Source of the DNA: a virus
IMG/VR virus record: IMGVR_UViG_3300045303_000229
Span: 1 to 59,229 of that record
Reading direction: 5' to 3' (one strand)
Length of the DNA stretch: 59,229 bases
Shown in pieces: positions 16,407 through 23,563 of this stretch. Every line of letters begins with the position of its first letter. Position 1 is the first letter of the stretch. The notes under the pieces are model-generated. The model saw only the letters and a list, made by a program, of their open reading frames with translations, made no database searches and was not told the DNA's origin. The translations under genes and the position numbers were made by a program.

Positions 16407-16684
16407 GTTGCCCTCGGTGACTTCCGGCTTCCCTCTTCGAGCTCGCCGCGCAGGATGTCAACCGTGCCATCGAGCAGGATGAGATCCGCCTCAATGGAGA
16501 ATTCGTACATCGAGCTACCGCGACCGATCCGGACCGCCGCAAGCCATCGACCCGGGTACGTCTCGCCGTCCCTGTCGGTCCAGTCGGATTCGCGATAGAC
16601 CCGGCACGACGCATCTGGTCGTCCGAGTTTGGCGACCTCCGTTTCGAGCACGGCTAGGACTGTGGCCTGATCTTCTGGGGTCAT
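16403..16684 (-). CDS. hypothetical protein
   Basis: 93 residues from the ATG at 16684 (ATGA with the cpYpsA gene). An N-terminal helix (DQATVLAVLETEVAKLG) is followed by strands with WLAAVRIGRGSSMYEFSIEADL, and a basic tail. Small alpha/beta fold, unknown family. Confidence 0.55.
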   Translation of the reverse strand: MTPEDQATVLAVLETEVAKLGRPDASCRVYRESDWTDRDGETYPGRWLAAVRIGRGSSMYEFSIEADLILLDGTVDILRGELEEGSRKSPRAT

Positions 16685-17427
16685 CGGTCTCCTTGATGCA
16701 TGCCGCGCCTGGGCACGTCGGACCAGCGAGCCATCATGCAGGTGGAGCATTCGCGTTGGGGGTTGTGCTCGCAGAAGGCCACCGGTGCTGCCGCGGGGAC
16801 AACCACATCCGGCGAGACCGAAGGAGGGGGAGTCCCTGCGTCGGATGCACCCGCGGCAGTTGGTGACGAACTGAACTTGGCGCCATCGACCGCGCTGAAC
16901 ACGCCGCGCCAGACCTCATCACGGGTCGGCGTAGCAACGATCTGGTCCTCGAGCACCCACACGAGTAGGTCGCGAACCGCCTCCTGGATGCCCGCTTCCT
17001 TGCTTTCGCGCGGCCCGGCGACGTTGAGCACGTTGATGTTGGCCTTGTCGAGCCACTCGCGGATGCCATCAGCGACCGCGTTCGGCATCTGCGTGCGCCC
17101 GCCGCGCGGCAACACGACGTGAATGTGAGCCTTGTCCTGCTTCTCGCATTGCTCGATCGTGTAAGCCGTGCCGCCACCCGGCGACTCAGCGAACGAGACG
17201 ATGAGCGTGCCGTCGCTATCCTGGATGTTCAGCCGGGTCCGAATCCCGTAGTTGCTGGACGACGTGCAGCGCATGCGCTCACGGTAGATGTCCGGTATCT
17301 GGCCGTCCTCGGATCGCCAGCCGGCCGGTGCCCATCCGCCAAACGCGAGGTCAAGCGCGATGGCTGCGTCGAGTCCGCCCCGATCGGCTCCAGTTTGTCC
17401 GCCTGACACGATGGTCGTGAGCCTCAT
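16681..17427 (-). CDS. circularly permuted YpsA (SLOG superfamily) protein with C-terminal Cys-rich tail
   Basis: 248 residues from the ATG at 17427. The first ~150 residues match the cpYpsA family, often labelled putative molybdenum carrier: TIVSGGQTGADRGGLDAAI near the N-terminus, GGTAYTIEQCEKQDK in the middle, and a LNVAGPRESKEAGI segment before the last helix. SLOG proteins are Rossmann-like and are thought to bind nucleotide-derived ligands. A Pro/Ala linker leads to a tail with CEHNPQRECSTC, an unusual likely zinc site. Coupled to neighbours by ATGA at both ends. Whether it processes or merely senses a nucleotide is unknown. Confidence 0.7.
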   Translation of the reverse strand: MRLTTIVSGGQTGADRGGLDAAIALDLAFGGWAPAGWRSEDGQIPDIYRERMRCTSSSNYGIRTRLNIQDSDGTLIVSFAESPGGGTAYTIEQCEKQDKAHIHVVLPRGGRTQMPNAVADGIREWLDKANINVLNVAGPRESKEAGIQEAVRDLLVWVLEDQIVATPTRDEVWRGVFSAVDGAKFSSSPTAAGASDAGTPPPSVSPDVVVPAAAPVAFCEHNPQRECSTCMMARWSDVPRRGMHQGDR

Positions 17428-17591
17428 ACCCCAGGCCACCTAACTCCGGCCGGTCGACCGTCCTGGAACTTGCGCAACTCATCAAGCACGACACGTCGGC
17501 ACACTGGCTCCGGGATCCGGCGCACCCCGTGCTCGTCGCTCGGGTAGTACCGATCCAGGATGATCTCGAGCAACTCGCGCGACTTGTTCAC
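17424..17591 (-). CDS. hypothetical small protein, GTG start
   Basis: 55 residues, N-terminal helix SRELLEIILDRYYPSDEHG, then a short basic region with RRVVLDELRKFQDG. The GTG overlaps the previous stop (GTGA). Function unknown. Confidence 0.5.
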   Translation of the reverse strand: MNKSRELLEIILDRYYPSDEHGVRRIPEPVCRRVVLDELRKFQDGRPAGVRWPGV

Positions 17592-18013
17592 CACTCGCAA
17601 TCCTCCGCATCGAGCGGCATCATGACCTGGTTCCGCTCCTTGACCTTGCTCGCCTCGATCTTGGCGCGGAGTTGCGCGGACCAGTGGGCGGAGACCGCGG
17701 CGCGCTGGGCCGGCGTCCAGCTCGGCCTTGGATGCGTCGTGTATTCGAGCCGCTGGATCTCGTCGCATGTCAGCAGTTCGCGCAGCGTCAGGCCGTCGAT
17801 CACGACGTCCAGCGGGTCGATAGGTTGCGAACCCTCCGGGATCTCCGGTTGGTTCAGCAACTCGCGCGCACGCTCCGCCGTGATCATCCCGATCTGCGCA
17901 GCCTCGAGGCTTGCAATCTTTGCGTTCCGGACCTCGTAGTAGACCGGGTCAAGTCTCCAGTTCAGGACGCCACCGCAGGCGGGGCATGGTGGCATATGGC
18001 ACACGCTGCTCAT
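17588..18013 (-). CDS. hypothetical protein with CxxC knuckle
   Basis: 141 residues. The N-terminal CHMPPCPACGG gives a probable zinc knuckle. The remainder is helical with conserved-looking acidic and Trp residues (AERARELLNQPEIP, SWTPAQRAAVSAHWSAQLRAKI). Overlaps both neighbours by four bases. No family recognised. Confidence 0.6.
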   Translation of the reverse strand: MSSVCHMPPCPACGGVLNWRLDPVYYEVRNAKIASLEAAQIGMITAERARELLNQPEIPEGSQPIDPLDVVIDGLTLRELLTCDEIQRLEYTTHPRPSWTPAQRAAVSAHWSAQLRAKIEASKVKERNQVMMPLDAEDCEW

Positions 18014-18378
18014 CCGAGCACACTCCTTTGATTCTCGAGAGTTGAGAGGAACTTCTGAACCTCTGCCCGGCGCTCAGGATCGAGCTGGCGCAGGTACTCC
18101 AGCACGAGGGTATGACGCTGCTCGGGGGTCTTGCTGATCTTGCGGTCATGGAGCTCGATCTTGCGGAGCTCGGCGGACGCCGTGTTCCGGCTTCGGGTCA
18201 GCGCGGCCCCAGCCTGCGATAGGTCCGGGTCGAACGAGCCCTCAGCCAGTTGGGCAAGCCTCGCCGCGATTACCTTCTGATGTGCGTCAAGGTGGTCTAG
18301 CGTGGATGCCGTAAAACTGTGAAGTCTGTTCGCCATCGCGGCGGGCGACAGTTCGAAGTCATTTCGGTCCTTTGTCAT
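18010..18378 (-). CDS. hypothetical helical protein
   Basis: 122 residues, almost entirely alpha-helical (STLDHLDAHQKVIAARLAQLAEG; ASAELRKIELHDRKISKTPEQRH). It is preceded by a 133-bp spacer with a strong hairpin rather than by an overlapping gene, so it may head a separate transcript. Small terminase subunits can be similarly helical, but no DNA-binding motif is visible. Confidence 0.6.
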   Translation of the reverse strand: MTKDRNDFELSPAAMANRLHSFTASTLDHLDAHQKVIAARLAQLAEGSFDPDLSQAGAALTRSRNTASAELRKIELHDRKISKTPEQRHTLVLEYLRQLDPERRAEVQKFLSTLENQRSVLG

Positions 18379-18472
18379 CGATTATCTCTCAATTGTACTC
18401 GAACACTTATGATTCCCGTACGTTTTGGTTGTATTTGCTCAGCCTTGCCTGTCGCGCACGGCGAGACCCCCG

Positions 18473-18497
18473 GGGTGGGGGAAACCTACCCCCATCC
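18473..18497. other. strong GC hairpin in 133-bp spacer
   Basis: GGGTGGGGG and CCCCCATCC pair (one G-U) around an AAACCTA loop. The spacer 18379-18511 holds no gene. There is no U-tract on either side, so it is not a canonical terminator; it may be an RNA-stability or processing element. Confidence 0.45.
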
Positions 18498-18511
18498 AGC
18501 CGGGCGGAGAA

Positions 18512-18865
18512 CTATTGCCGCACGTTGACGAGATCGCAGTACGCGCGCAGTGCCGTCGATGCTGCGGCGACACCGTCAAGGTACGGCTGTACCTGCAGAT
18601 CTTTCAACGCGTGCTCAAGCAACGCCATCCTGACCTCCTCGAGTTTCAGCCCTTCCGCCGAGCGCATGCTTTCCAGGCGCGCTCTTGCCTGCGAGAGATC
18701 GCCCGCAATGATCTCGGCGAGCACGACCGGGTCATCCGTCACCGCGCCGGCCCGGTCCGGGTTTCGCTCGAGCTCGTCCTTGAGCAGCCTCGAGACTGCG
18801 CCAAGCACTTCCTTCACGTTCCGAGAATGCCGAGCGTTCGCGGCGATGTTGTTGTTGTCGGTCAT
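18512..18865 (-). CDS. hypothetical helical protein
   Basis: 117 residues (MTDNNNIAANARHSRNVKEVLGAVSRLLKDELERN), helical throughout, with a polar Asn-rich start. Similar in size and helical style to the next gene, but without clear identity. Coupled upstream by ATGA. Unknown function. Confidence 0.6.
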   Translation of the reverse strand: MTDNNNIAANARHSRNVKEVLGAVSRLLKDELERNPDRAGAVTDDPVVLAEIIAGDLSQARARLESMRSAEGLKLEEVRMALLEHALKDLQVQPYLDGVAAASTALRAYCDLVNVRQ

Positions 18866-19095
18866 TGTCCTGATCGGATTATCTGAGCACGTCTGGCATC
18901 AGTCGCAGCGAACAGCGCTGTGCGCGCGATCGCCACCGGGCACCGCTCATCGTGTGCCCATTCGCAGCCACGCCGGGCAAACCGTCCATCGCAGAGCGCG
19001 ACGCGCCACGCATCGATCGCGTCAAGCTCTGCAGCGATCGCTAGCGTGTCGTTGCGAGGCAGCGAGACGCAGTTTCGCAGGTCATCTCCGGTCAT
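18862..19095 (-). CDS. hypothetical protein
   Basis: 77 residues from the ATG overlapping the HNH stop (ATGA). It contains four cysteines and a HDERCP segment that could bind metal, between two helices rich in Ala/Arg. Unrecognised; adjacent to the HNH gene. Confidence 0.55.
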   Translation of the reverse strand: MTGDDLRNCVSLPRNDTLAIAAELDAIDAWRVALCDGRFARRGCEWAHDERCPVAIARTALFAATDARRAQIIRSGQ

Positions 19096-19448
19096 GGCTC
19101 TCCTAACGCGAGTTGATTGCAGCGCCTGCACACGATCCCACGCTCAGGCGTGACGACGCGATGCAGGCTGAGATCGTGGCCCTTGGGGCAGAGCTTGCGT
19201 CGTTGCAGGTAGCGGAACGAGCGGCGCAGTTGGTTCTCGGCCGCGGTGACTGGCTCGAGGTGGCTAGGCTCACGGCAGGCCCTGCGCCGACACAGGTGAT
19301 CGAGCACGTGATCCTTGGGCACCGGGCCGTTGACCGCGCACCACGCGACGATATGGGATCGCGTGTGGCCATGGTAGGCGTACCCGTTTGCGTCGAGCCG
19401 ACCCTGCGAGAGCAGGCAGGCGAAGATGGGATCGCGGATGGCGCTCAT
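19092..19448 (-). CDS. HNH endonuclease
   Basis: 118 residues. The HNH core is DHLCRRRACREPSHLEPVT with Asp50-His51, His63 and Asn72, and cysteines 53 and 58 bracing the fold. A second zinc pair (CPKGH, CRRC) closes the C-terminus. The layout HIVAWCAVNGPVPKDHVLDHLC is typical of free-standing phage HNH nucleases, which may cleave host DNA or act in homing or packaging. It is far from terL, so a homing-like or host-degradation role is as likely as packaging. Confidence 0.85.
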   Translation of the reverse strand: MSAIRDPIFACLLSQGRLDANGYAYHGHTRSHIVAWCAVNGPVPKDHVLDHLCRRRACREPSHLEPVTAAENQLRRSFRYLQRRKLCPKGHDLSLHRVVTPERGIVCRRCNQLALGEP

Positions 19449-19825
19449 GACGGCTCCGAAGCAAGGCGCTTCTTGATCTTCGCGATCGCATCTTCGATCT
19501 TCGCCGCGATCCGTTCGCGTCTGGCGACCCCAACATCGTGGTGCTCGGCGAGTTCACGTAGCTCCATGTGCAGCGTGTTCGCCTCGGACAGCGCGGCCTC
19601 AACGTCAAGCACAAGCTGTGCGCTCACCACCATCTGTCCAGGCGCAAGGGCGACGTGCTCTACCACTTTACGCCCGAACCCAGGCGACATCGCAGCCATC
19701 TCTTGCCACGTGGGTCGACTTGCATCGGCGATCTCTATCGCCCGATCCACCGTCTTGCTCCAGTCCTCGTCTCGGAGATGTCCGCCACCTGCCAGCCGGG
19801 CGCGATGGTAGCGCTCGCGGCTCAC
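19445..19825 (-). CDS. hypothetical protein, GTG start
   Basis: 126 residues. It opens VSRERYHRARLAGGGHLRDE, then AIEIADASRPTWQEMAAMSPGFG, and ends in a Lys/Ala-rich helix that could be a short coiled coil. GTGA and ATGA overlaps on either side. Not recognised. Confidence 0.6.
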   Translation of the reverse strand: MSRERYHRARLAGGGHLRDEDWSKTVDRAIEIADASRPTWQEMAAMSPGFGRKVVEHVALAPGQMVVSAQLVLDVEAALSEANTLHMELRELAEHHDVGVARRERIAAKIEDAIAKIKKRLASEPS

Positions 19826-20253
19826 GGCGTTCCTTCCGCGCACCGGAGCGCAAGCTGCTCCCACGGATCATCAGAGAAGAACTGGCAGTCGCATTCAGTG
19901 CAGTCTCCGTTACCCCACCAATCATGGCTCAGACGTGAGTGGTTGCAGGTACAAAAGCGCTCGGTGCGCTTTAGCGAGTCGCGATCGACGACGAACACGC
20001 GATTGCTTCGTCCAGCGTTGAGATCGCGCTCTACGTCCCGAGCGAACCGCTCCCACGGATCAGGCGGAGCTGCGCGCTCGAGAAGCGAGTCACGCGGCTC
20101 GATGATCGCGATGCCAGTCATGCGCATCCTGCGCTCAAGCATCCAGTCGCGCATGATCCGGTCCATCGCGTGAACGGTGAGCGTGCGCGGTCGAGGCTTG
20201 ACCCAGCGGGTCGCATCGTCGCGCCACCACCGGACCGGTGTCGTCTTGCTCAC
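19822..20253 (-). CDS. hypothetical protein with Cys cluster
   Basis: 143 residues. The C-terminal half has CTCNHSRLSHDWW and GDCTECDCQFF, a dense Cys/His cluster that probably binds one or two zinc ions. The N-terminal half is basic with Trp and Met. Coupled to both neighbours by four-base overlaps. No named family. Confidence 0.6.
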   Translation of the reverse strand: MSKTTPVRWWRDDATRWVKPRPRTLTVHAMDRIMRDWMLERRMRMTGIAIIEPRDSLLERAAPPDPWERFARDVERDLNAGRSNRVFVVDRDSLKRTERFCTCNHSRLSHDWWGNGDCTECDCQFFSDDPWEQLALRCAEGTP

Positions 20254-20438
20254 AGCACTTCAACCCGCGCGGCCGGAGCCACGTCACCAAGCGCGTATCT
20301 GGCACCGGTCCAGAACCCGACCTCGAAGATCCGATCCAGCACCACGAGCGGCTCGGTAGGCCAACGCCCGTACGGAGCAGGCGGGTAGACCCGGAAGATC
20401 TGACCGGGCTCGAGATCCGAGCGCGTGATTTCGCTCAT
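20250..20438 (-). CDS. hypothetical small beta protein
   Basis: 62 residues from the ATG at 20438 (ATGA with the previous gene). The sequence SDLEPGQIFRVYPPAPYG...ARYALGDVAPAARVEVL suggests a small SH3-like barrel. Unknown role. Confidence 0.55.
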   Translation of the reverse strand: MSEITRSDLEPGQIFRVYPPAPYGRWPTEPLVVLDRIFEVGFWTGARYALGDVAPAARVEVL

Positions 20439-20653
20439 CCCGACACCTCGAACTCGGCCAAGTCCCGATAGGAATCCGGGTCTGGCAGCGTCGCCCTCCC
20501 GCCGAACCGCATCGGCGAGACACGACATGCCGGGCATGGACCGGGGCTCGGAAGCCCAACTCTCGAAGTTCGCATCTCGACACGGGCTCGCGATGCAAGT
20601 TCGCAGGCGTCATCGTCGCAACGGAACCAGACGTGATCTTTCGCATCCCCCAT
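20435..20653 (-). CDS. small zinc-ribbon-like protein
   Basis: 72 residues with CDDDAC and CPACRVSP, two cysteine pairs about 30 residues apart. Acidic C-terminus. Not overlapped upstream: a 33-bp spacer with two CATGYGTCAACG copies lies before it, so a transcript may begin here. Confidence 0.6.
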   Translation of the reverse strand: MGDAKDHVWFRCDDDACELASRARVEMRTSRVGLPSPGPCPACRVSPMRFGGRATLPDPDSYRDLAEFEVSG

Positions 20654-20692
20654 GTGTCAACGACTAGCACGAGGTTCTGACATGCGTCAACG
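20651..20692 (-). promoter_or_regulatory. direct repeat CATGYGTCAACG, possible weak promoter
   Basis: Copies at 20651-20662 and 20681-20692 each place TTGAC on the minus strand. The distal one gives TTGACG-18-TAGTCG ending seven bases before the ATG at 20653, loosely like the leaderless promoters elsewhere in this phage. Confidence 0.3.
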
Positions 20693-20995
20693 GATCCACT
20701 GACCGCGTCGGCCTGCCGTGACTCCGAGGGCTGCAGCGCGAGCGCGGATCTCAGCGTCAGGACGTGGAGCAGGCTCTGGAGCAGGCGGCACCCAGTCGGG
20801 TTGGCGCTGCGTTCGTTGCTGGGCTCGGACCACAGCGGCCATCGCTGGGCCCATCAACTGCTCGAGCCCGATCCCGTAGCGCAGCTTGAGCACGAGCTCG
20901 GATTGCTCCTCGGGCAGGAGGTCACCGACCTCGTCCAGCTCGTTGGCGACCTTCGATCTCTGCACAGTGAACAGAGTACCCGACACCGACCCCAT
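20687..20995 (-). CDS. hypothetical helical protein
   Basis: 102 residues from the ATG at 20995; upstream in-frame starts at 21088 and 21166 would add low-complexity Arg/Pro sequence. A helical core (SKVANELDEVGDLLPEEQSELVLKLRYG) is followed by a Pro-rich linker and a basic tail. The start is uncertain. Confidence 0.5.
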   Translation of the reverse strand: MGSVSGTLFTVQRSKVANELDEVGDLLPEEQSELVLKLRYGIGLEQLMGPAMAAVVRAQQRTQRQPDWVPPAPEPAPRPDAEIRARAAALGVTAGRRGQWIR

Positions 20996-21429
20996 CCTGA
21001 GCTTCTGCTCTCGTGCCCCGCTGGTTCTCGCCCCACCCCGCTGCCTGTGCGATCTGAGATCCGGGCAAGGCCGGCCGCTGGCCTCCATTCGGAGTGGACC
21101 TTGAGCGAGGGGGGTGAAGTAGAGCCAGCACATCCTAAGAGGGGTGCGACACCGGTGGCTTGTCAAACTGACGCCGAAACAATAGCGGGCCTGCTAATCC
21201 GTTGGCGGAAACCACGACATCCATGTCACCTCAACATTCCAGGACGCCGGTCGATCCATCAAGCATGACCCCACGAGAGATCGCCGAGATCGTCTCCGCT
21301 GCTGCCCTCGCGACCCTGCGCCAGTTGCCCGGCGTGGATCCAGGAGACTGCCCTGCTCGCGTCCATCGCGATTGGGAATAACGCCGCGCAAGTGCTCGTT
21401 CTATCTCAGGAACCAGAGTAGGATGAAGA
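20996..21429. other. 434-bp region without a convincing gene
   Basis: Lies between a leftward gene and a short rightward gene. It holds a possible 38-codon plus-strand frame (21265-21381, MTPREIAEIVSAAALATLRQ) without a ribosome site, and an isolated TTGACA on the minus strand near 21160. A promoter region is plausible but nothing is certain. Confidence 0.4.
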
Positions 21430-21591
21430 ATGTCTGTTGACAAGCAGGCCAGCAGACTGCATATTAGGTTCATGAACAGCACGAACCTCCCCGCCTCGAC
21501 CCTCCGCAACCTGAACCGCTACCTCGCCCGCCTCGCAGAGTGCGACGCCGCAGTCGCCCGGGCGATGGCCACCGTAGCCGCCCGGAAATAG
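21430..21591 (+). CDS. small basic/helical protein on plus strand
   Basis: 53 residues (MSVDKQASRLHIRFMNSTNL..., then LRNLNRYLARLAECDAAVARAMATVAARK). AGGATGAAG precedes the ATG. It is the only likely plus-strand gene in the 13-35 kb block and converges on a leftward gene across a perfect palindrome. Function unknown. Confidence 0.4.
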   Translation: MSVDKQASRLHIRFMNSTNLPASTLRNLNRYLARLAECDAAVARAMATVAARK

Positions 21592-21598
21592 CCGGACG

Positions 21599-21612
21599 GG
21601 GCGCCGGCGCCC
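21599..21612. terminator. 14-bp GC palindrome between convergent genes
   Basis: GGGCGCCGGCGCCC is a perfect palindrome placed between the stops of a plus-strand and a minus-strand gene. It may act as a bidirectional terminator, though no U-tract follows. Confidence 0.35.
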
Positions 21613-21842
21613 TACTGCGCCGGCAGCACGTCGGCCGGCGGTAGAAGCCAAGCCGGCTCCGACCACTGCATCACGCCGGTGCCGCGCGGCACGTTGATCA
21701 CGTCCAGCACGTCGATCTCCTGTGATGGGGGCTGCCAGATTAGCGCCTTGACGTCCAGGACGTCGCCTCCGCGATCGGTAGCGACGGCCGCGAGGATGTA
21801 CTGGTCGGCGAGACGGAGGAGCACGGGCGAGCCTACGAGCAT
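21612..21842 (-). CDS. hypothetical protein, paralogue of next gene
   Basis: 76 residues (VLLRLADQYILAAVATDRGGDVLDVKA...MQWSEPAWLLPP). It shares LLRLADQY.LAA and the closing QWSEP with the gene at 21857-22171, so the two arose by tandem duplication. Probably a small alpha/beta fold; function unknown. Confidence 0.6.
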   Translation of the reverse strand: MLVGSPVLLRLADQYILAAVATDRGGDVLDVKALIWQPPSQEIDVLDVINVPRGTGVMQWSEPAWLLPPADVLPAQ

Positions 21843-21856
21843 GCTCCGAGATTACC

Positions 21857-22171
21857 TCAGTACCTGATGATCACCATCATCGGCTGAGGCGGAAGCGGTG
21901 GCATCGAGCTCGCGTGCATCAGGTTCGGCTTGACCTCGGCCAGCTTCGGGATCGCAGCGGCGACCGGCTCTGGTGTCGGATACGGTGGGGGCTCCGCCCA
22001 CTGGTCGACCTTGACGCCGCGCATCGCGTGCGGGATGTCGACGAGGCCGATCGTACCGTCGCCGAACAGTGCGAACGCGCGCAGATCGACATCGTCCGAC
22101 GTGTACTCGGCGGTGATCGCCGCGAGCGTGTATTGATCAGCCAAGCGCAGCAGCACGACCTGACCAATCAC
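21857..22171 (-). CDS. hypothetical protein, tandem paralogue
   Basis: 104 residues from a GTG overlapping the preceding stop (GTGA). Its first ~65 residues (VVLLRLADQYTLAAITAEY, DQWAEPPPYP) parallel the downstream neighbour, and a Pro/Met-rich tail of about 40 residues follows. Confidence 0.6.
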   Translation of the reverse strand: MIGQVVLLRLADQYTLAAITAEYTSDDVDLRAFALFGDGTIGLVDIPHAMRGVKVDQWAEPPPYPTPEPVAAAIPKLAEVKPNLMHASSMPPLPPQPMMVIIRY

Positions 22172-22254
22172 GAGTCGCTCCGGTCAACCGCGAGGACGAT
22201 GCACCCGCCCAAGAAGATGAACGCCAGTGCGATCGCCACCTGGAGCTCGGCCAC
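22168..22254 (-). CDS. 28-residue membrane peptide
   Basis: Translates as VAELQVAIALAFIFLGGCIVLAVDRSDS in outline: one hydrophobic helix and an Asp/Ser tail. The GTG start lies three bases after the upstream stop, and its stop overlaps the next start (GTGA). Confidence 0.4.
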   Translation of the reverse strand: MAELQVAIALAFIFLGGCIVLAVDRSDS

Positions 22255-22257
22255 GGA

Positions 22258-23073
22258 TCACGCCCCGACGCCGATGGTCACCGGGATCAGGCGCTGAGTG
22301 GCTACGAGCTGAGCGCGGAGACCCTCGATCGTGTTGGTGTTGATCAGGGCACGGGTCTGCGACGACTCGGCGGTGATCAGCGCCTTGAGCTCGCAGCAGC
22401 ACTCCGCCTGTGCCGCGAGGATCGCTGCGCGGTCCGTGGCTGCGGTGAGCGCCGCAGCGGCAGCATTCTTGGTGGCCTCGACGGTGATCGCGTAGAAGTT
22501 CTTCGTGGCTTCGACGCTGAGCAGGTTTGCGTTCGTGGTCGCCTGCAAGCCGAGCGTCGCGACGTTCTTGGCTGCGTCGAGGGCGGTGCGGCCCTCGATC
22601 TGGTACGCGGTGGCCTGCGCATCTTTGAATCCGACCACCGTCGATGTGGCCGCATCCGAGACCTGCTTCTGGAGCGCCGCATAGACCGCCGCGACCTCGT
22701 CCGCGGTCTTGCACGCCGCGAGCGCGGCAGCCGTGAACCCGGTTGAGAGCGCGCCGGTTACGTCCTTGGTCGAGGCGCAGATCCGGTCAGCAGTCGAGCT
22801 GGTGCCTGCCTGAACGAGTTGGTCGGTGTGACAGGCCGTGCCCTGGACCAGGCGGTCCGTGACGCCAGCGGCGAGCGCGCCGGCCGCTCCAACGGTGTTG
22901 ATCCGATCGCCGTTGGCAACGCCATAGCGCTGGACCTCTGCGCTGAGTGCGCGAAAGTTGGCGTCGGTGCGGAGCTCGTCTTGGTGCCATCGATGGCCAC
23001 CATCATGGAGCTCACGGTGACCGGTTGAGTAGATGGATGGGGTGCTTCCGGGCTGAACGATGGTGGTTTCCAT
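22258..23073 (-). CDS. hypothetical helical protein with ECCCELK motif
   Basis: 271 residues. A polar N-terminal 45 residues with His and Gly is followed by Ala-rich heptad-like helices. Near the end comes AECCCELKALITAESSQTRALI, a signature I associate with helical phage proteins of unknown function. Three adjacent cysteines in a helix could stabilise a trimer. It heads a short leftward cluster after a 386-bp gap and could be a minor virion protein. Confidence 0.6.
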   Translation of the reverse strand: METTIVQPGSTPSIYSTGHRELHDGGHRWHQDELRTDANFRALSAEVQRYGVANGDRINTVGAAGALAAGVTDRLVQGTACHTDQLVQAGTSSTADRICASTKDVTGALSTGFTAAALAACKTADEVAAVYAALQKQVSDAATSTVVGFKDAQATAYQIEGRTALDAAKNVATLGLQATTNANLLSVEATKNFYAITVEATKNAAAAALTAATDRAAILAAQAECCCELKALITAESSQTRALINTNTIEGLRAQLVATQRLIPVTIGVGA

Positions 23074-23459
23074 GTCCGGCCACTGTGCTCGCGCACTTTG
23101 TGACCGGGCCCACTACGGTTTCAGTCGGGCCCACTATCTGCGAGAGATGACGAGCGCGTGGTGGACCTGCCTCACGGTCGGAGTACAGGTAGGCGTTGTC
23201 GTGGCTGTGGAAGGAGAACCTAGCGCTTGGCCTCTGCCACAGCTGTAGTCGCGCGCTTGAACCGGAGCGTGAGACCAAGACCCGATGTCGCCGATGCGCA
23301 CGTGCCGCTGCAAAGGCAGAGGCCTTACGCCGGGCCAAGGCGAGGAAAGGAACGGCGCTCTCCTCTACATGATCGGCTAGCAGGTCCCCGTCATGCTTGA
23401 GCTATCCAGTGCTAGACCTGCCACCGGAATCGGATTTTCACCGAAATCTCCGTTCTTAG
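23074..23459. other. 386-bp spacer with CGGGCCCACTA direct repeats
   Basis: No convincing gene. CGGGCCCACTA occurs at about 23107 and 23127 (20-bp period), close to the start of the ECCCELK gene. A 23060-23248 plus-strand frame lacks a ribosome site and looks fortuitous. Inverted segments near 23400-23450 could fold next to the tRNA 3' end. Confidence 0.4.
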
Positions 23460-23531
23460 TTGCGGCACTTGGAGTTGCACCAAGACATTCCAGGTTATGA
23501 GCCTGGCCGGCTACTCGAGCCACATACCGCG
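23460..23531 (-). tRNA. divergent tRNA with CAU anticodon (Met-like)
   Basis: 72 nt. Anticodon stem CCAGG/CCTGG is perfect around loop CTCATAA (anticodon CAT), and T stem CTTGG/CCAAG is perfect. The acceptor pairs GCGGTA with TGCCGC and leaves C1 opposite A72, as in bacterial initiator tRNA. The D arm is short (TGGC/GCCG, loop TCGAGTA without the usual GG), the T loop is TGCAACT instead of TTCRANY, and CCA is not encoded. It lacks the three G-C pairs of a true initiator. Either a degenerate phage tRNA or a specialised mimic. Confidence 0.65.
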
Positions 23532-23563
23532 AGTTAAGTCCGTACCGATGTCTGACGCGGATG

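Noticed and set aside
20801-21268. 155-codon plus-strand frame
   Set aside because: Antisense to a helical minus-strand gene and of low-complexity composition.
21231-21509. 92-codon minus-strand frame
   Set aside because: No ribosome site, no overlap with chain neighbours, and it covers a better-supported plus-strand small gene.
23060-23248. 62-codon plus-strand frame ending in VEGEPSAWPLPQL
   Set aside because: Lacks a ribosome site and overlaps the direct repeats; isolated between a minus-strand gene and the tRNA.
23380-23455. Second tRNA beside the CAU tRNA
   Set aside because: The TCGG/CCGA stem has a loop without proper anticodon context, and no acceptor or T arm could be built.
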